64,000 nucleotides of DNA from Amycolatopsis alba DSM 44262 (GTDB lineage Bacteria; Actinomycetota; Actinomycetes; Mycobacteriales; Pseudonocardiaceae): the NCBI RefSeq assembly GCF_000384215.1, contig NZ_KB913032.1:2621665-2685664 (forward strand), written 5' to 3'. Shown here piece after piece: positions 10,701 to 19,200 of the stretch (position 1 is the stretch's first letter; each line of letters starts with the position of its first letter). A program made the position numbers and the translations under genes. The notes below the pieces were generated by a model, which ran no database searches, was not told where the DNA came from, and was given only the letters and a program-made list of their open reading frames with translations.

Positions 10701-13700
10701 GTGGTCGCCCGTGAACACACCAGCCTGCTGGACGACAAGACCCGGCTGGCCTACGAAGAAGGTTTTCGCAACGCGGCAGGCAGCCCGCAGGCCCCGAACG
10801 TGCTGGTCGCGACGCCGACGTTGGAAATGGGTATCGACATCGGTGATCTGTCCGCGGTGTTTCTGGCTTCGTTGCCGCGCACAGTGGCCTCCTACCTGCA
10901 ACGCGTCGGCCGCGCTGGTCGTCTCACCGGCAACGCGTTGAGCTTGGCGTTCGTCACCGGACGTGGCGACCAGCTACCCAAGATCGGCGACCCGTTGTCC
11001 GTCGTGGACGGCGAGGTTCGACCGCCCGCCACTTACCTTGCCGCGGAAGAGATCCTGCGCCGACAGTACATTGCCTACCTCGCCGATGGCTTCGCCCGCG
11101 ATCCCCGGCGTCCACACCCGCGCGCTGCAGTCAGCGCAATCGGATCGGACAAGCCTGGTACGTTCCTCGGCGAACTCGTTCGGCACGCCGAGCAGGGTGC
11201 CGACGACCACCTTGCCGCATTCACTGCAACCTTCACAAACCTGCCCGACGACGTCGTCATGCAACTGCGCGAGTGGCTTCGGCCAAACTCCGGGCCAGGA
11301 ACCAGCGGCTTCGCCGCGCACGTGCACGCCGCGAGCGTGCGCTGGCAGTCCACAGTAGACACATTGCGGCGGCGAGAGAAAGCTATCACCGAGTTGCTGC
11401 CGGACCTCGAAGCCAAGATCGCGTCGCCTGCCGCCACCGACGACGACAAGCAAGCGCTGCGTTCAGCGAAGGCGACCGCGAAACTCACCTCCGGGCAACT
11501 CGGGCACTTGAATGGCACGTACTGGATCAGCGTGTTGGAGGAGTACGGGCTGTTCCCCAACTACACTTTGCTCGACGACTCGGTCACCCTCGACGTCGGG
11601 TTGTCCTGGACCGACCCTGACACCGGTGCGCACGAATACGGCTCAGCTCGGTTCAATCGCGGTTCCGCGCTGGCGTTGCGTGATTTCGCGCCCGGCGCCA
11701 CGTTCTATGCTCGTGGCTGGGAGATCACCATCGATGCGGTGGACCTCGGCCTCGACGGCGCGTCGATTCGCACCTGGGCGTTCTGTCCGTCCTGCGGGTA
11801 CTCCGCGGACGTCGCCGAAACCGGCCGAGATCTACCAGTCCCGCCGTGTCCTCGATGCGGCAGCCGGGGGATTTCCGATACCGGGCAACGGCTCGACGTA
11901 GTCGAGTTGACCAGAGTCTCGGCCGAGGTCCGGCGGGACGAAGTGGCGATCTCCGACCGGCGCGACGACCGCGACCGGGCCGCGTTCCACATCGTCACCT
12001 CGGCCGACATCGACCCGGCGAACGCGGTACGCCGCTGGTTCGTCGAGGACACTGGGCTTGGCTGCACGTACCTGCGAAGCGTCGATCTCACCTGGATCAA
12101 CCTCGGCCCGCCCGGCCAGGGCGCCACCCGCATGATCAGTGGCGAGGCGCGTCAGGGACTGCTGTTCCGGGTGTGCTCCGGGTGCGGTGTGAAGGACACC
12201 GAGACCGGCCGAAACCGGCCACACGAGCACCGACCTTGGTGCCCTTATCGGACGGCAACGGACGAGGTGACGAGCACCATCGCGTTGTCTCGAACGTTGC
12301 GCACCCAAGGACTGCTGATCAGGCTTCCTCGCGTGGTCACCCTTGGGGACGACTTCGCGGTTCCCAGCCTCGGCGCCGCACTGCTGCTCGGATTGCGCGA
12401 ACGCATGGGTGGCCACCCCGACCATATCCAGGTCGAGTTCGTGGTGGATCCGACGCACTCGGACGGCACCGACAACCACGAAGCGATCCTGCTGCACGAC
12501 GTGGTGCCCGGTGGTACCGGCTATCTCGCCGAAACCGCCGCTCCTGAGCAGCTGCGGGAGCTACTGGTGCTTGCCTGGCAACGGGTTCGTGAGTGTGAAT
12601 GCAGGCACGAGCTACGGCTGGCCTGCCATCGCTGTCTGCTGCCGTTCGTGGCCCCTGGCATGGTCAGCCGCGCGTCCAGGTCGTCGACGGAACGGCACCT
12701 GCGCACCCTGCTCGGCTTGCCTGCCGACGCGTCGACCGCAGACGGAACGACCTGGACGGTGACCGAAGTGGCGCCATACGAGGAACCGGAATCCCATCTG
12801 GAGCGCGCGTTCCACCGACTGTTCGTCGGCAAGCTCCGCCGCGCGGGCGCCACTGTCACCGAGACCCCCGGTCCCACTGGCAACGTAGTGCGCTTCACCT
12901 TCCCCGGTGGACACCGGCAATGGACGTTGACCCCTCAGGCGAACGTGGCCGACTCACGGCCGGACTTTCTGCTGCAGACCAACGACATGAACGTGCCGGA
13001 CATCGCGATCTTCACCGACGGCCGGGCCTATCACGCCACATCGACCTGCAACCGGCTCGCCGACGACGCTACGAAACGCGCGAACCTGCGCGACGCAGGA
13101 CTGCTCGTCCTCGCCGTCACCATGGCCGACCTCGACGCGATCGAGCAGCCGTCGTGGTATCACCCGGACCTGGCAGGAAATCTCCTGAACGTGCCGCCAT
13201 TCCAGGCGCCACCGGAGGCGTACCGGGCGCTCGGGCGCGGCCCGGTGGATTGGCTGGTCGACTGGGTGCTTGCCCCGGCGCCGAACGCGGTTCGCGCCGT
13301 CAGCCGGGCGGTGCCGATGTTCCTCTCCCGTGGCGCTCAACCGGTTACCGTCCCCGACACCGTCGATCTGGAGGTCGTCGCCCGGGCGGCCCTGCTCGAC
13401 GAGCACATCCCGATTGGCGACCGCAAGGTGCATCTGTACCGGGCAGGCGCGCTTGCCGCCACCGTCGAGATGTTGTTGTCTAACGGGCTGGTGCGAGTGG
13501 CGGTCGTGCTGGACGACCGCGACGAGGAGTTGGGCGATACGCACGCCGATGGGTGGCGTGGTTGGCTGCAGCTGTCCAACGCGCTCGCTGCGCGCGACTG
13601 GCCGACAGTGATCACGACGACCAGCCAGGTGAGCCCAGGTACTACGCCAGTGGAGGAACTACCCCAGGAAGACAGGCCGCTGGGTGCCTGGGCCGACGTT

Positions 13701-13952
13701 TACGACTCTGCCGGATCGGACATCGAACGCCAGCTCGTCGCAAAACTCGCCGCGCACGGCGGAGTTGCGCCACCCAAGATCGGGATCGAGGGTCCCGACG
13801 GAATCATGCTCGACATCTGCTGGCCTACGGAGCGTGTCGCCGTCGTTTTCGAACACACACCCCAGCAGGACCGGGACGACTTGATCGCGGCAGGATGGCG
13901 GGTCGTGGAAGCCGAACTGGAACAGATCTTCGCCGCACTCCCACTGGCGTAG
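7704..13952 (+). CDS. Giant DEAD/DEAH helicase with DUF1998 and nuclease-like C-terminus (DruE/DrmA-B-like)
   Basis: A 2,082-residue superfamily 2 helicase. RecA domain 1 has TGTGSGKTEA near residue 107 and DEFH near 237; RecA domain 2 has QRVGRAGR near 1066. A long insert between them carries cysteine pairs (FCRHCGRSGWG near 495, CPSCG near 600). A second cysteine-rich stretch and a DUF1998-like segment follow, with VPGGTGYLAE and CECRHELRLACHRCLLPF. After it come a PD-(D/E)XK-like stretch (SRPDFLL, then IAIFTDGRAYH) and a final Vsr-like segment (LDICWP, AVVFEH). Druantia DruE is a similarly giant DUF1998 helicase, and DISARM has DrmA (helicase) plus DrmB (DUF1998), so a DrmA-DrmB fusion is another reading. 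GTG start overlaps the methylase stop by 4 nt. Confidence 0.82.
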   Translation: MSELLPTLQADRIRVGLVDYLTTTFGLTDGDARDALDRFLSDPDTGMFKGPYVRLRMPFRPADEGWRDTLDWYEGFPPYGHQAATFARLASSVDGQERRPLPTLVTTGTGSGKTEAFLYPIIDHVLRARRNGEKGTKALILYPMNALANDQAGRLTTLLTTHRELADVTAALYTGQDGATRASVTKDGLITDRGIIQDTAPDILLTNYKMLDQLLLRVEDQKIWRQSATSLRYVVLDEFHTYDGAQGTDVAMLLRRLGLALKSHWNDDDPDIDAAARRRPLGLAAPVATSATLGDKGDPTVMLDFAATVFGEEFDAEAVVTETRLGLDEWSEGAEPGLEPVPLADLDVLGIVKKVKELGHDPTGEQLAHIALGSLYGVDATAFADATPERLNAACRAHPLIHDLVRHTEAAIALDDLATDVLGTDLEFVGYVIGALGHVRAVAGRAALSVDVHQWVRELTRIDRTASAATRFRWSDDGPAVADDAEARPSFPAIFCRHCGRSGWGVGLAPVGNSLAVQDEDIRRNHAAREGRFRALLYAPAEAATDLDDDQPVERLVWFSVRHRELLTSVAEDDPELRDGWILPVLTTTGLDTDADANKDTCPSCGQEDGIRFLGSAIATLLSVSLSTLFGTPSLDTREKKALVFTDSVQDAAHRAGFVQARSHTLTLRSVFADAVADGPLTLDALVDEVIQQSGDDPFARYRILAPDCADRESFVPFWQAPTLRAVRAAVRSRVRKRLALAAALEFGLNSRTGRTLELTGTVAVEVEAGTPQRIAGVARSALTGTSWQDKLFSDPRSDATMIAWVRGVLDRMRAQGAIDHPWFDRLRTEDGRDWSIWGGRPRSEGMPAFPRNRPAPAYPKVGGTGATGRGVDAVTSSQSWYARWTSRVLDVSPLDGGRLAKLLFDRLARDGVLSTTISDAGATVYAIPASGVVVAPPDTAPRLLVCDTCRAVTPGSSAAIDQLIAAPCLHDRCRGRLRVEESPDNFYRRLYASPDMRRVVAREHTSLLDDKTRLAYEEGFRNAAGSPQAPNVLVATPTLEMGIDIGDLSAVFLASLPRTVASYLQRVGRAGRLTGNALSLAFVTGRGDQLPKIGDPLSVVDGEVRPPATYLAAEEILRRQYIAYLADGFARDPRRPHPRAAVSAIGSDKPGTFLGELVRHAEQGADDHLAAFTATFTNLPDDVVMQLREWLRPNSGPGTSGFAAHVHAASVRWQSTVDTLRRREKAITELLPDLEAKIASPAATDDDKQALRSAKATAKLTSGQLGHLNGTYWISVLEEYGLFPNYTLLDDSVTLDVGLSWTDPDTGAHEYGSARFNRGSALALRDFAPGATFYARGWEITIDAVDLGLDGASIRTWAFCPSCGYSADVAETGRDLPVPPCPRCGSRGISDTGQRLDVVELTRVSAEVRRDEVAISDRRDDRDRAAFHIVTSADIDPANAVRRWFVEDTGLGCTYLRSVDLTWINLGPPGQGATRMISGEARQGLLFRVCSGCGVKDTETGRNRPHEHRPWCPYRTATDEVTSTIALSRTLRTQGLLIRLPRVVTLGDDFAVPSLGAALLLGLRERMGGHPDHIQVEFVVDPTHSDGTDNHEAILLHDVVPGGTGYLAETAAPEQLRELLVLAWQRVRECECRHELRLACHRCLLPFVAPGMVSRASRSSTERHLRTLLGLPADASTADGTTWTVTEVAPYEEPESHLERAFHRLFVGKLRRAGATVTETPGPTGNVVRFTFPGGHRQWTLTPQANVADSRPDFLLQTNDMNVPDIAIFTDGRAYHATSTCNRLADDATKRANLRDAGLLVLAVTMADLDAIEQPSWYHPDLAGNLLNVPPFQAPPEAYRALGRGPVDWLVDWVLAPAPNAVRAVSRAVPMFLSRGAQPVTVPDTVDLEVVARAALLDEHIPIGDRKVHLYRAGALAATVEMLLSNGLVRVAVVLDDRDEELGDTHADGWRGWLQLSNALAARDWPTVITTTSQVSPGTTPVEELPQEDRPLGAWADVYDSAGSDIERQLVAKLAAHGGVAPPKIGIEGPDGIMLDICWPTERVAVVFEHTPQQDRDDLIAAGWRVVEAELEQIFAALPLA

Positions 13953-13966
13953 GAATTCGAGGAACG

Positions 13967-16099
13967 ATGCCGACCATCATCATGGGCAAGCTGGCCAGCA
14001 AGATCGACGGATCGATCCGCAGCAAGGCCATGTCATTCCTGCAAAAGCTCGGGACCGACGACACCACGTCCGGCCTGCACATCGAACCCATCGAGAACGC
14101 CGTCGACCCACGGGTACGCACCGGCAGGGTGGACAACTTCTGGCGAGCGGTCATGTTCCGCCTCGACAGCGACGGCGAGCGTCACTACGTCATCCACGGC
14201 ATTTGGCCACATGACGACGCGATTGCCGAGGCTCGCCGGGTGCGGTTGAGTGTCAACCCGATCAACGGACTCCCGCAGATCGCCGAGATCGAGCCACCGG
14301 CCGCGTCGGTCCCGGCCGCAACCAAATCATCGTCCAGCCAGTCGTTGCTCGGGAGTCTGGGGCACGATCGCAACGTACTGGTCGAGACTCTCGGTTTGCC
14401 GGAGCACATAGCCGGTCAGGCACTCGCCGCTGTCGACGATGACGCCGTGTTGGATCTTGCTCAGCGGTACGACGGCTGGATTGGCACGATCTTGGTCGAT
14501 CTCGCAGCTGGCGACGCGGTCGATTCGGTCGTTGCACGGATGGAACTCGAGAAGACTGCTCCATCGGACGATACCGACGCGGACGTTCTGCATTCCCTGA
14601 AACGACCAGGAGCGGCCTTCCAGTACGCCATGATCGGCGATCAGGATGAGCTGCGTCGCGTCATCGACGGGGGCGACTTCGGTGCCTGGCGGGTTTTCCT
14701 GCACCCCGAGCAGCGTCGCTACGTCGAACGCAGCTACAACGGCCCGTTCAGGCTGTCCGGAGGAGCAGGCACCGGCAAGACCGTCGTGCTCGTACACCGC
14801 GCTCGCGCACTAGCGCGCCGAAGCCCCAGTGCGCGGATCGTGTTGACTACGTTCACCACGAACCTTGCCGGCGCACTTGGCGACAGTCTCACACAACTCG
14901 ACCCACGAGTGCCGCAGACGAAAAAACTCGGCCAGCCAGGTGTGCACGTCAGCGGTGTGGATGCACTCGCCTCTGCCGTGCTGCGAAGCGCCGGCAGCAG
15001 CCTCGCCGCTAGTGTGCGTGAGGTTCTCGGAGAAGACCGTTCGGCGCCACTTGCCCGAACAACCGGCACCCGATGGCGCGAGATCGTCGAGTCGACCAGT
15101 ACGTCACTTCCGACAGCGTTGGCCAACGAGTCGTTCTTGTCGAGTGAGTACGGGCATGTCGTACTGCCCAACAAGATCCACGACGAGGCGGGATACCTTC
15201 GGGTGCGCCGCCCCGGCCGCGGCGTGGCACTCGATCGAGCGAAGCGATCAGCCGTGTGGGAACTCGTCGCGGCATACCGGGCGCAAGGTCGTATCGATGG
15301 GAGTCTCGACTTCGCTGAGGCAGCCGCAGTCGCGGCTGCACATCTGGCCGGGCAGATGGACAAGCTTGCCGACCACGTGCTAATCGACGAGGGTCAAGAC
15401 CTTTCGCCAAGCCATTGGCAGCTACTTCGCGCTCTCACCGGTGAGCATCCGGACGATCTGTTCATCGCTGAGGACGCCCACCAACGCATCTACGGAGCCC
15501 GCGTGGTGCTGGGCAGATATGGCGTTGCGATCGTCGGTCGTTCGCAGCGACTCACCCTGAACTACCGAACCACTGCGCAGAACCTGCACTACGCGATGAA
15601 GATCATCGAAGGTGAGCAGTACGTCGACCTGGAAGACGATATGGAAACCACCGGTTACCGTTCAGCGCGTACCGGCCCGGAACCGAAGATGGTTCCTGTC
15701 GAGTCTCTCGGTGCCGAGTTGGAGGAGATCGGCAAGCGTGTCCAGGCATGGGTGGCGTCCGGCACCCACGCCGACACCGTGGCGGTCCTCGTACCGGACC
15801 GTTTCCATCGTGACCGGGTAGTGACTGCGCTGACCGAGCGTGGTGTCGATGCCCGCGCTGTCGATCGTGACCGACCGGCAAAGGGACGTGTGGCAGTCAT
15901 GACCATGCACCGCGCCAAGGGGACCGAATTCTCCAAGGTCGTGATCGCAGCCGACCGCCCATCTCCGGCCGAACTGGCACGCCTAGAAACGCTGGCACCG
16001 CCAGAACGAGCCGACGCCGACCTCCGTCGTCGGTCGCTACGCTATGTGGCAGCCACCCGTGCCCGCGATGAACTGGTAGTGATCTACCCGCAGCACTAG
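13967..16099 (+). CDS. UvrD/Rep-like helicase, last gene of the defence operon
   Basis: A 710-residue superfamily 1 helicase. Walker A GGAGTGKT lies near residue 265, the DEXX box DEGQD near 474, motif VI-type YVAATRARDE at the C-terminus, and the TMHRAKGTEF motif typical of UvrD before it. The first 250 residues lack helicase motifs and may be a partner- or substrate-binding domain. The frame is open further upstream, but ATG 13967 follows a GAGGAA site and lies 14 nt after the previous stop, so this start was chosen. It completes a four-gene operon on the plus strand; no terminator hairpin was seen after it. Confidence 0.85.
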   Translation: MPTIIMGKLASKIDGSIRSKAMSFLQKLGTDDTTSGLHIEPIENAVDPRVRTGRVDNFWRAVMFRLDSDGERHYVIHGIWPHDDAIAEARRVRLSVNPINGLPQIAEIEPPAASVPAATKSSSSQSLLGSLGHDRNVLVETLGLPEHIAGQALAAVDDDAVLDLAQRYDGWIGTILVDLAAGDAVDSVVARMELEKTAPSDDTDADVLHSLKRPGAAFQYAMIGDQDELRRVIDGGDFGAWRVFLHPEQRRYVERSYNGPFRLSGGAGTGKTVVLVHRARALARRSPSARIVLTTFTTNLAGALGDSLTQLDPRVPQTKKLGQPGVHVSGVDALASAVLRSAGSSLAASVREVLGEDRSAPLARTTGTRWREIVESTSTSLPTALANESFLSSEYGHVVLPNKIHDEAGYLRVRRPGRGVALDRAKRSAVWELVAAYRAQGRIDGSLDFAEAAAVAAAHLAGQMDKLADHVLIDEGQDLSPSHWQLLRALTGEHPDDLFIAEDAHQRIYGARVVLGRYGVAIVGRSQRLTLNYRTTAQNLHYAMKIIEGEQYVDLEDDMETTGYRSARTGPEPKMVPVESLGAELEEIGKRVQAWVASGTHADTVAVLVPDRFHRDRVVTALTERGVDARAVDRDRPAKGRVAVMTMHRAKGTEFSKVVIAADRPSPAELARLETLAPPERADADLRRRSLRYVAATRARDELVVIYPQH

Positions 16100-16245
16100 G
16101 CCACGTGATCTTTGGATCGGGTGACACCGATGCGAACCTTTCGCCAAAGTGTGTCAGCAGAGATCTCAGCTGTACGCATCCCAAATGACCACACCGAGAG
16201 ACCGTAGGTGGACAAACCACTCGAGGTGACCGGGCACGGCACCAG

Positions 16246-17478
16246 TCACCGCGCAGCGATCGCGGCGGTGGCCAGAGCCACCGCGAACAGGGCGTACGAA
16301 GCGAGCAGGCCGGTGCCCGTGGAACTCAGGGCGCCACCGACGGCCCGGCCCAGCAGCTGGCCGACGCATTCCGCGGTGATGACGGCGGTCGCGAGTTCCG
16401 CGGCGGTCAGGCCGGTCGAGTTCGCGGTCGTGGCCCTGATGTACAGCCCCGGATAAGCCAGTCCGACGCCGATTCCGGCGACAGTCCAGGCGGCGAGGGC
16501 AACGGCGAACGAACCGCCGAAGGCCACGAGGGCGGTGCCGACTGCGGTCAGGCTCAAACCGACGGCGGGGAGGCATGTCGTGGTGAATCGAGCCGCGACG
16601 AGGCTGGTCACCGCCCAACCCAGCGGAGCGGCGCTCAGGACGATCGCCGCCTGCCCGAGGCTCACCTGGAAAACGCTCGTCAGGAGCACGGTGATCAGGC
16701 TGTCCGCGCCGAAGTAGCCGATCGCGAACAGCACCATCGCGCCGAGCGCGGCCGGGGTTCCGGGCCGGAGGCGCGCGGTTCCGGGCGGCAGGATCGCGAT
16801 CATCCCGACCACGGTGATCGCCGCTCCGGCGAGCGCGACCGGCCAGAAACCACTGCTGAACACGACACACGCCGCGCCCAGCGGCACCGTCAAAGTCCGC
16901 AACAGCGGGCGCGGCGCCTCGGGGGAATCCACAGAGCCACGGGCGGCGCGCACGACCAGCAACCGTCCGAAAAGGACGAACGGGATCGGCAGCAGCAGGG
17001 TCCACCGCCAGCCGACGAGATGTTCCAGGCCCAGCGTCGCGGCCGGGCCGACCAGCGCGGGCACGATCCACATCGCCGAGGACGCGGCGACGACGCGGAT
17101 CCGCAGGCGGTCGTCGAGATGCCGGATCGCCGAGCTGATCCCGAAAACCGCCAGGAGTCCACTCGCGAGCCCGGCGGCGAACTGGCCGAGGGCGAACATC
17201 CACGCCGTCCTCGCCGCCGCGGCCAGGAAAAGGCCGCCGAGATAGGCGGTCATCCCGGCGGCCAGCGTGCCGCGCGGGCCCAGGCGGGCGAGGACCCGGC
17301 TCGCCAGGGGCAGCGCGACGAACAGGCCCAAGGTCGAGCCGGCGATCAGGAGTGCGAGGCTGTCGCGGCCGTCGAGATCGGCGGCGACGACGGGGAGCAG
17401 GGTAGAGGCGACGAAGCCGGTCACGGCGGCCGCGAACTCGAGCGCGACGATGCCGGCCGCGAGCCGGGCCCCTGTCAC
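16246..17478 (-). CDS. MFS transporter (drug efflux type)
   Basis: A 410-residue membrane protein made almost entirely of hydrophobic segments, about 12 by eye, consistent with a major facilitator exporter. A basic loop after the second segment (LASRVLARLGPRG) fits the MFS inter-helix signature. The GTG start at 17478 overlaps the upstream VOC gene stop by 4 nt (GTGA), placing it last in a minus-strand operon: MFS, RHH protein, VOC protein, MFS. The substrate is unknown. The 146 bp between its end and the convergent helicase gene hold no gene and no clear terminator. Confidence 0.8.
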   Translation of the reverse strand: MTGARLAAGIVALEFAAAVTGFVASTLLPVVAADLDGRDSLALLIAGSTLGLFVALPLASRVLARLGPRGTLAAGMTAYLGGLFLAAAARTAWMFALGQFAAGLASGLLAVFGISSAIRHLDDRLRIRVVAASSAMWIVPALVGPAATLGLEHLVGWRWTLLLPIPFVLFGRLLVVRAARGSVDSPEAPRPLLRTLTVPLGAACVVFSSGFWPVALAGAAITVVGMIAILPPGTARLRPGTPAALGAMVLFAIGYFGADSLITVLLTSVFQVSLGQAAIVLSAAPLGWAVTSLVAARFTTTCLPAVGLSLTAVGTALVAFGGSFAVALAAWTVAGIGVGLAYPGLYIRATTANSTGLTAAELATAVITAECVGQLLGRAVGGALSSTGTGLLASYALFAVALATAAIAAR

Positions 17479-17822
17479 GTGTAGAGGTCTCGCTCGTACA
17501 GGTTGAGCTGCACCCAGATGCCGTCCGGATCCTGGACGCGCATCGAGTATCCGAAACCTTCGTCCATCGGCGGTCCCGGTTCGAATCCGGCCGCCCGCAG
17601 GCGTTCCGCGACTGCCTCCAGTGGCTCGCCGACCTCGAAGGCCAGTTCGCAGCGGCCCGCGTCCTCGCCGGACGACTGGTGGATGGCCAGCATTCCGCCG
17701 TCGGCGGGCAGTTCGACCCAGCCGCCGGGGCGCGACGCCGAACCGACCCGCAGGCCGAGCGCCTCATAGAACCGTGTCATCGCCGCGACGTCGGAGCTGT
17801 AGCGGATCGGCATGACCTTCAT
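17475..17822 (-). CDS. VOC-family (glyoxalase/bleomycin-resistance fold) protein
   Basis: A 115-residue single-domain vicinal oxygen chelate protein. MKVMPIRYSSDVAAMTRFYE at the N-terminus and RVQDPDGIWVQLNLYE near the C-terminus are the usual repeats of this fold. Such proteins are either metal-dependent enzymes or small-molecule-binding resistance proteins. It sits between a tiny DNA-binding protein and an exporter with 4-nt overlaps on both sides, which favours a role in sensing, binding or modifying the exported compound. That role is an inference. Confidence 0.75.
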   Translation of the reverse strand: MKVMPIRYSSDVAAMTRFYEALGLRVGSASRPGGWVELPADGGMLAIHQSSGEDAGRCELAFEVGEPLEAVAERLRAAGFEPGPPMDEGFGYSMRVQDPDGIWVQLNLYERDLYT

Positions 17823-17977
17823 CGTTCGCGTTCCTCACTGCTCCGCAGGTAGTCCTCCAGCACCCGTTCGACGAACGACGAGAGCGACTCGTCGGCGTCG
17901 ACGGACGCGTGTTTCACCCGCTTGATGAGGTCGGGCGGCAGATAGACGTTGAATTGCCGTTTCGCGACCTGCTCCAT
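17819..17977 (-). CDS. 52-residue ribbon-helix-helix (CopG/Arc-like) protein
   Basis: A short gene on the minus strand, start ATG at 17977 and stop TGA at 17819. The protein begins MEQVAKRQFNVYLPPDLIKR; the beta strand (RQFNVYLP) followed by two amphipathic helices fits a ribbon-helix-helix DNA-binding domain or an antitoxin-like protein. Codons are strongly G/C-ending. The start lies 9 nt after the stop of the upstream MFS gene, and the stop overlaps the VOC gene by 4 nt, so it is embedded in an operon. No toxin partner was found, so a regulator of the operon is the simpler reading. Confidence 0.7.
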   Translation of the reverse strand: MEQVAKRQFNVYLPPDLIKRVKHASVDADESLSSFVERVLEDYLRSSEERER

Positions 17978-17986
17978 GCTCGCATG

Positions 17987-19120
17987 CTAGCAAATGAGCA
18001 CAAGGGGCACCGTGACCAGCGCCAGTGCCGCGCCGATCCACGGGATGGCGGTCAGCGGAGCACCCAGGTTCAGCGCCCCGGCGGCGAAGGCCGGGGTGAG
18101 GCTGATGCCCAGCTGGAAGGCCGAGACCGTGGTCGCGCCGGCGAGGGTCGGGGCGGAGGCGGCGATCGTGAACACCCGTCCGTACAGCGCCGGGTTGAGC
18201 ACGAAGGCCGCGACGCCCAGCAGGAACACCGACGGCACGACCACCCAGACCGAGTCGGCGAAGAGAGCGAGCAGCGCCGAGAAGACCGCGATGCCGAGGA
18301 CGCCGCCGAGCAGCGCGTGGTGCGGCCGGCGGTCGGAGACGCGGCCGCCGACGGACAACCCGGCGAAGGCGCCGATCCCGAACAGCGCGAGGATCGCGGG
18401 GATCCAGACCGCGGGGACGACGTCGGCCAGCATCGCCGCCAGGTAGTTGAAAGACACCATGTACGCGGCGGTGCTCAGGATCGTGACGGCGAAGACGCCC
18501 CACAGACGCCAGGAGCGCATCGCGCGCAGTTCACCCGAAAGGCTCGGGGCGGCGGACGTGGTGGCGGGCAGGCCGACGGCGCAGGCGATCACGCCCACGA
18601 CGGTGAGCGCTACGACGCCCCAGAAGCCGCCGGTCCAGTCCGTGAGGTTGCTGAGCAGGGTGCCCGCCGGTCCCCCGGCCACCATGGCGACGCTGAGCCC
18701 GGCGACGACGACGCCGGTGGCGCGGGCGTTGCGGTCGGGGGTCACCAGGCCGATCGCGGTCACGGTGGCGACGGCGAAGAAACCGGCGTAGGCGAGACCC
18801 GCGACGAACCGGGTGACCATCAGGACCCAGTAGTCGCCGGCGAGCAGGCCGGTCGCGATGGCGGCGGCGAAGACGGCTTGCGTGGTCATGAGCGCCGTCC
18901 GTCGCGGCCACTTCAGGCTGAGGACGGCGAACGGCGGGCCGCCCAGGACGACGCCGAGGGCGAACGCGGTGATGAGCGCGCCAGCGGACGACAGGGAGAC
19001 GCCGAGATCTTCAGCGGCCGAGGGCAGGACCCCGGCCATCAGGAACTCGGCGCTCCCCATCGCGAACAGGCTGAAAGCGAGGAGGTAGACCCCGGTGGGG
19101 AGCCGTCTGGTTTCGATCAT
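17987..19120 (-). CDS. MFS transporter (DHA1, AraJ/CmlA-like)
   Basis: A 377-residue protein with about 12 hydrophobic segments. The first segments (YLLAFSLFAMGSAEFLMAG) and the loop SLKWPRRTAL resemble sugar-efflux/chloramphenicol-exporter type DHA1 carriers. A longer form from a TTG at 19156 is possible, but ATG at 19120 is preferred because it sits exactly at one arm of an inverted repeat shared with the divergent regulator gene. It is first in the four-gene minus-strand operon. Confidence 0.78.
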   Translation of the reverse strand: MIETRRLPTGVYLLAFSLFAMGSAEFLMAGVLPSAAEDLGVSLSSAGALITAFALGVVLGGPPFAVLSLKWPRRTALMTTQAVFAAAIATGLLAGDYWVLMVTRFVAGLAYAGFFAVATVTAIGLVTPDRNARATGVVVAGLSVAMVAGGPAGTLLSNLTDWTGGFWGVVALTVVGVIACAVGLPATTSAAPSLSGELRAMRSWRLWGVFAVTILSTAAYMVSFNYLAAMLADVVPAVWIPAILALFGIGAFAGLSVGGRVSDRRPHHALLGGVLGIAVFSALLALFADSVWVVVPSVFLLGVAAFVLNPALYGRVFTIAASAPTLAGATTVSAFQLGISLTPAFAAGALNLGAPLTAIPWIGAALALVTVPLVLIC

Positions 19121-19200
19121 GGCGCCAGCGTCGGCGGCTTCTGGCTGTTTCGGCAAAGAACTTTGCCGGAATCGGGACGAGCTGCTGTGCTGGCGCCATG
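19118..19200. promoter_or_regulatory. Divergent promoter region with 12-bp inverted repeat at both start codons
   Basis: CATGGCGCCAGC (19118-19129) and GCTGGCGCCATG (19189-19200) are perfect reverse complements, and each includes the start codon of one divergent gene (MFS on the minus strand, XRE-cupin regulator on the plus strand). The core TGGCGCCA is itself a palindrome. This is a plausible operator for the adjacent XRE regulator, repressing both directions. Confidence 0.5.

Noticed and set aside
13553..13966. Upstream extension of the UvrD-like helicase frame.
   Set aside because: It overlaps the end of the giant helicase and has no ribosome site, while ATG 13967 has one and normal spacing.
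17819..17977. Toxin-antitoxin pair involving the RHH protein.
   Set aside because: The neighbours on both sides are a VOC protein and an exporter, and no small toxin frame is adjacent.
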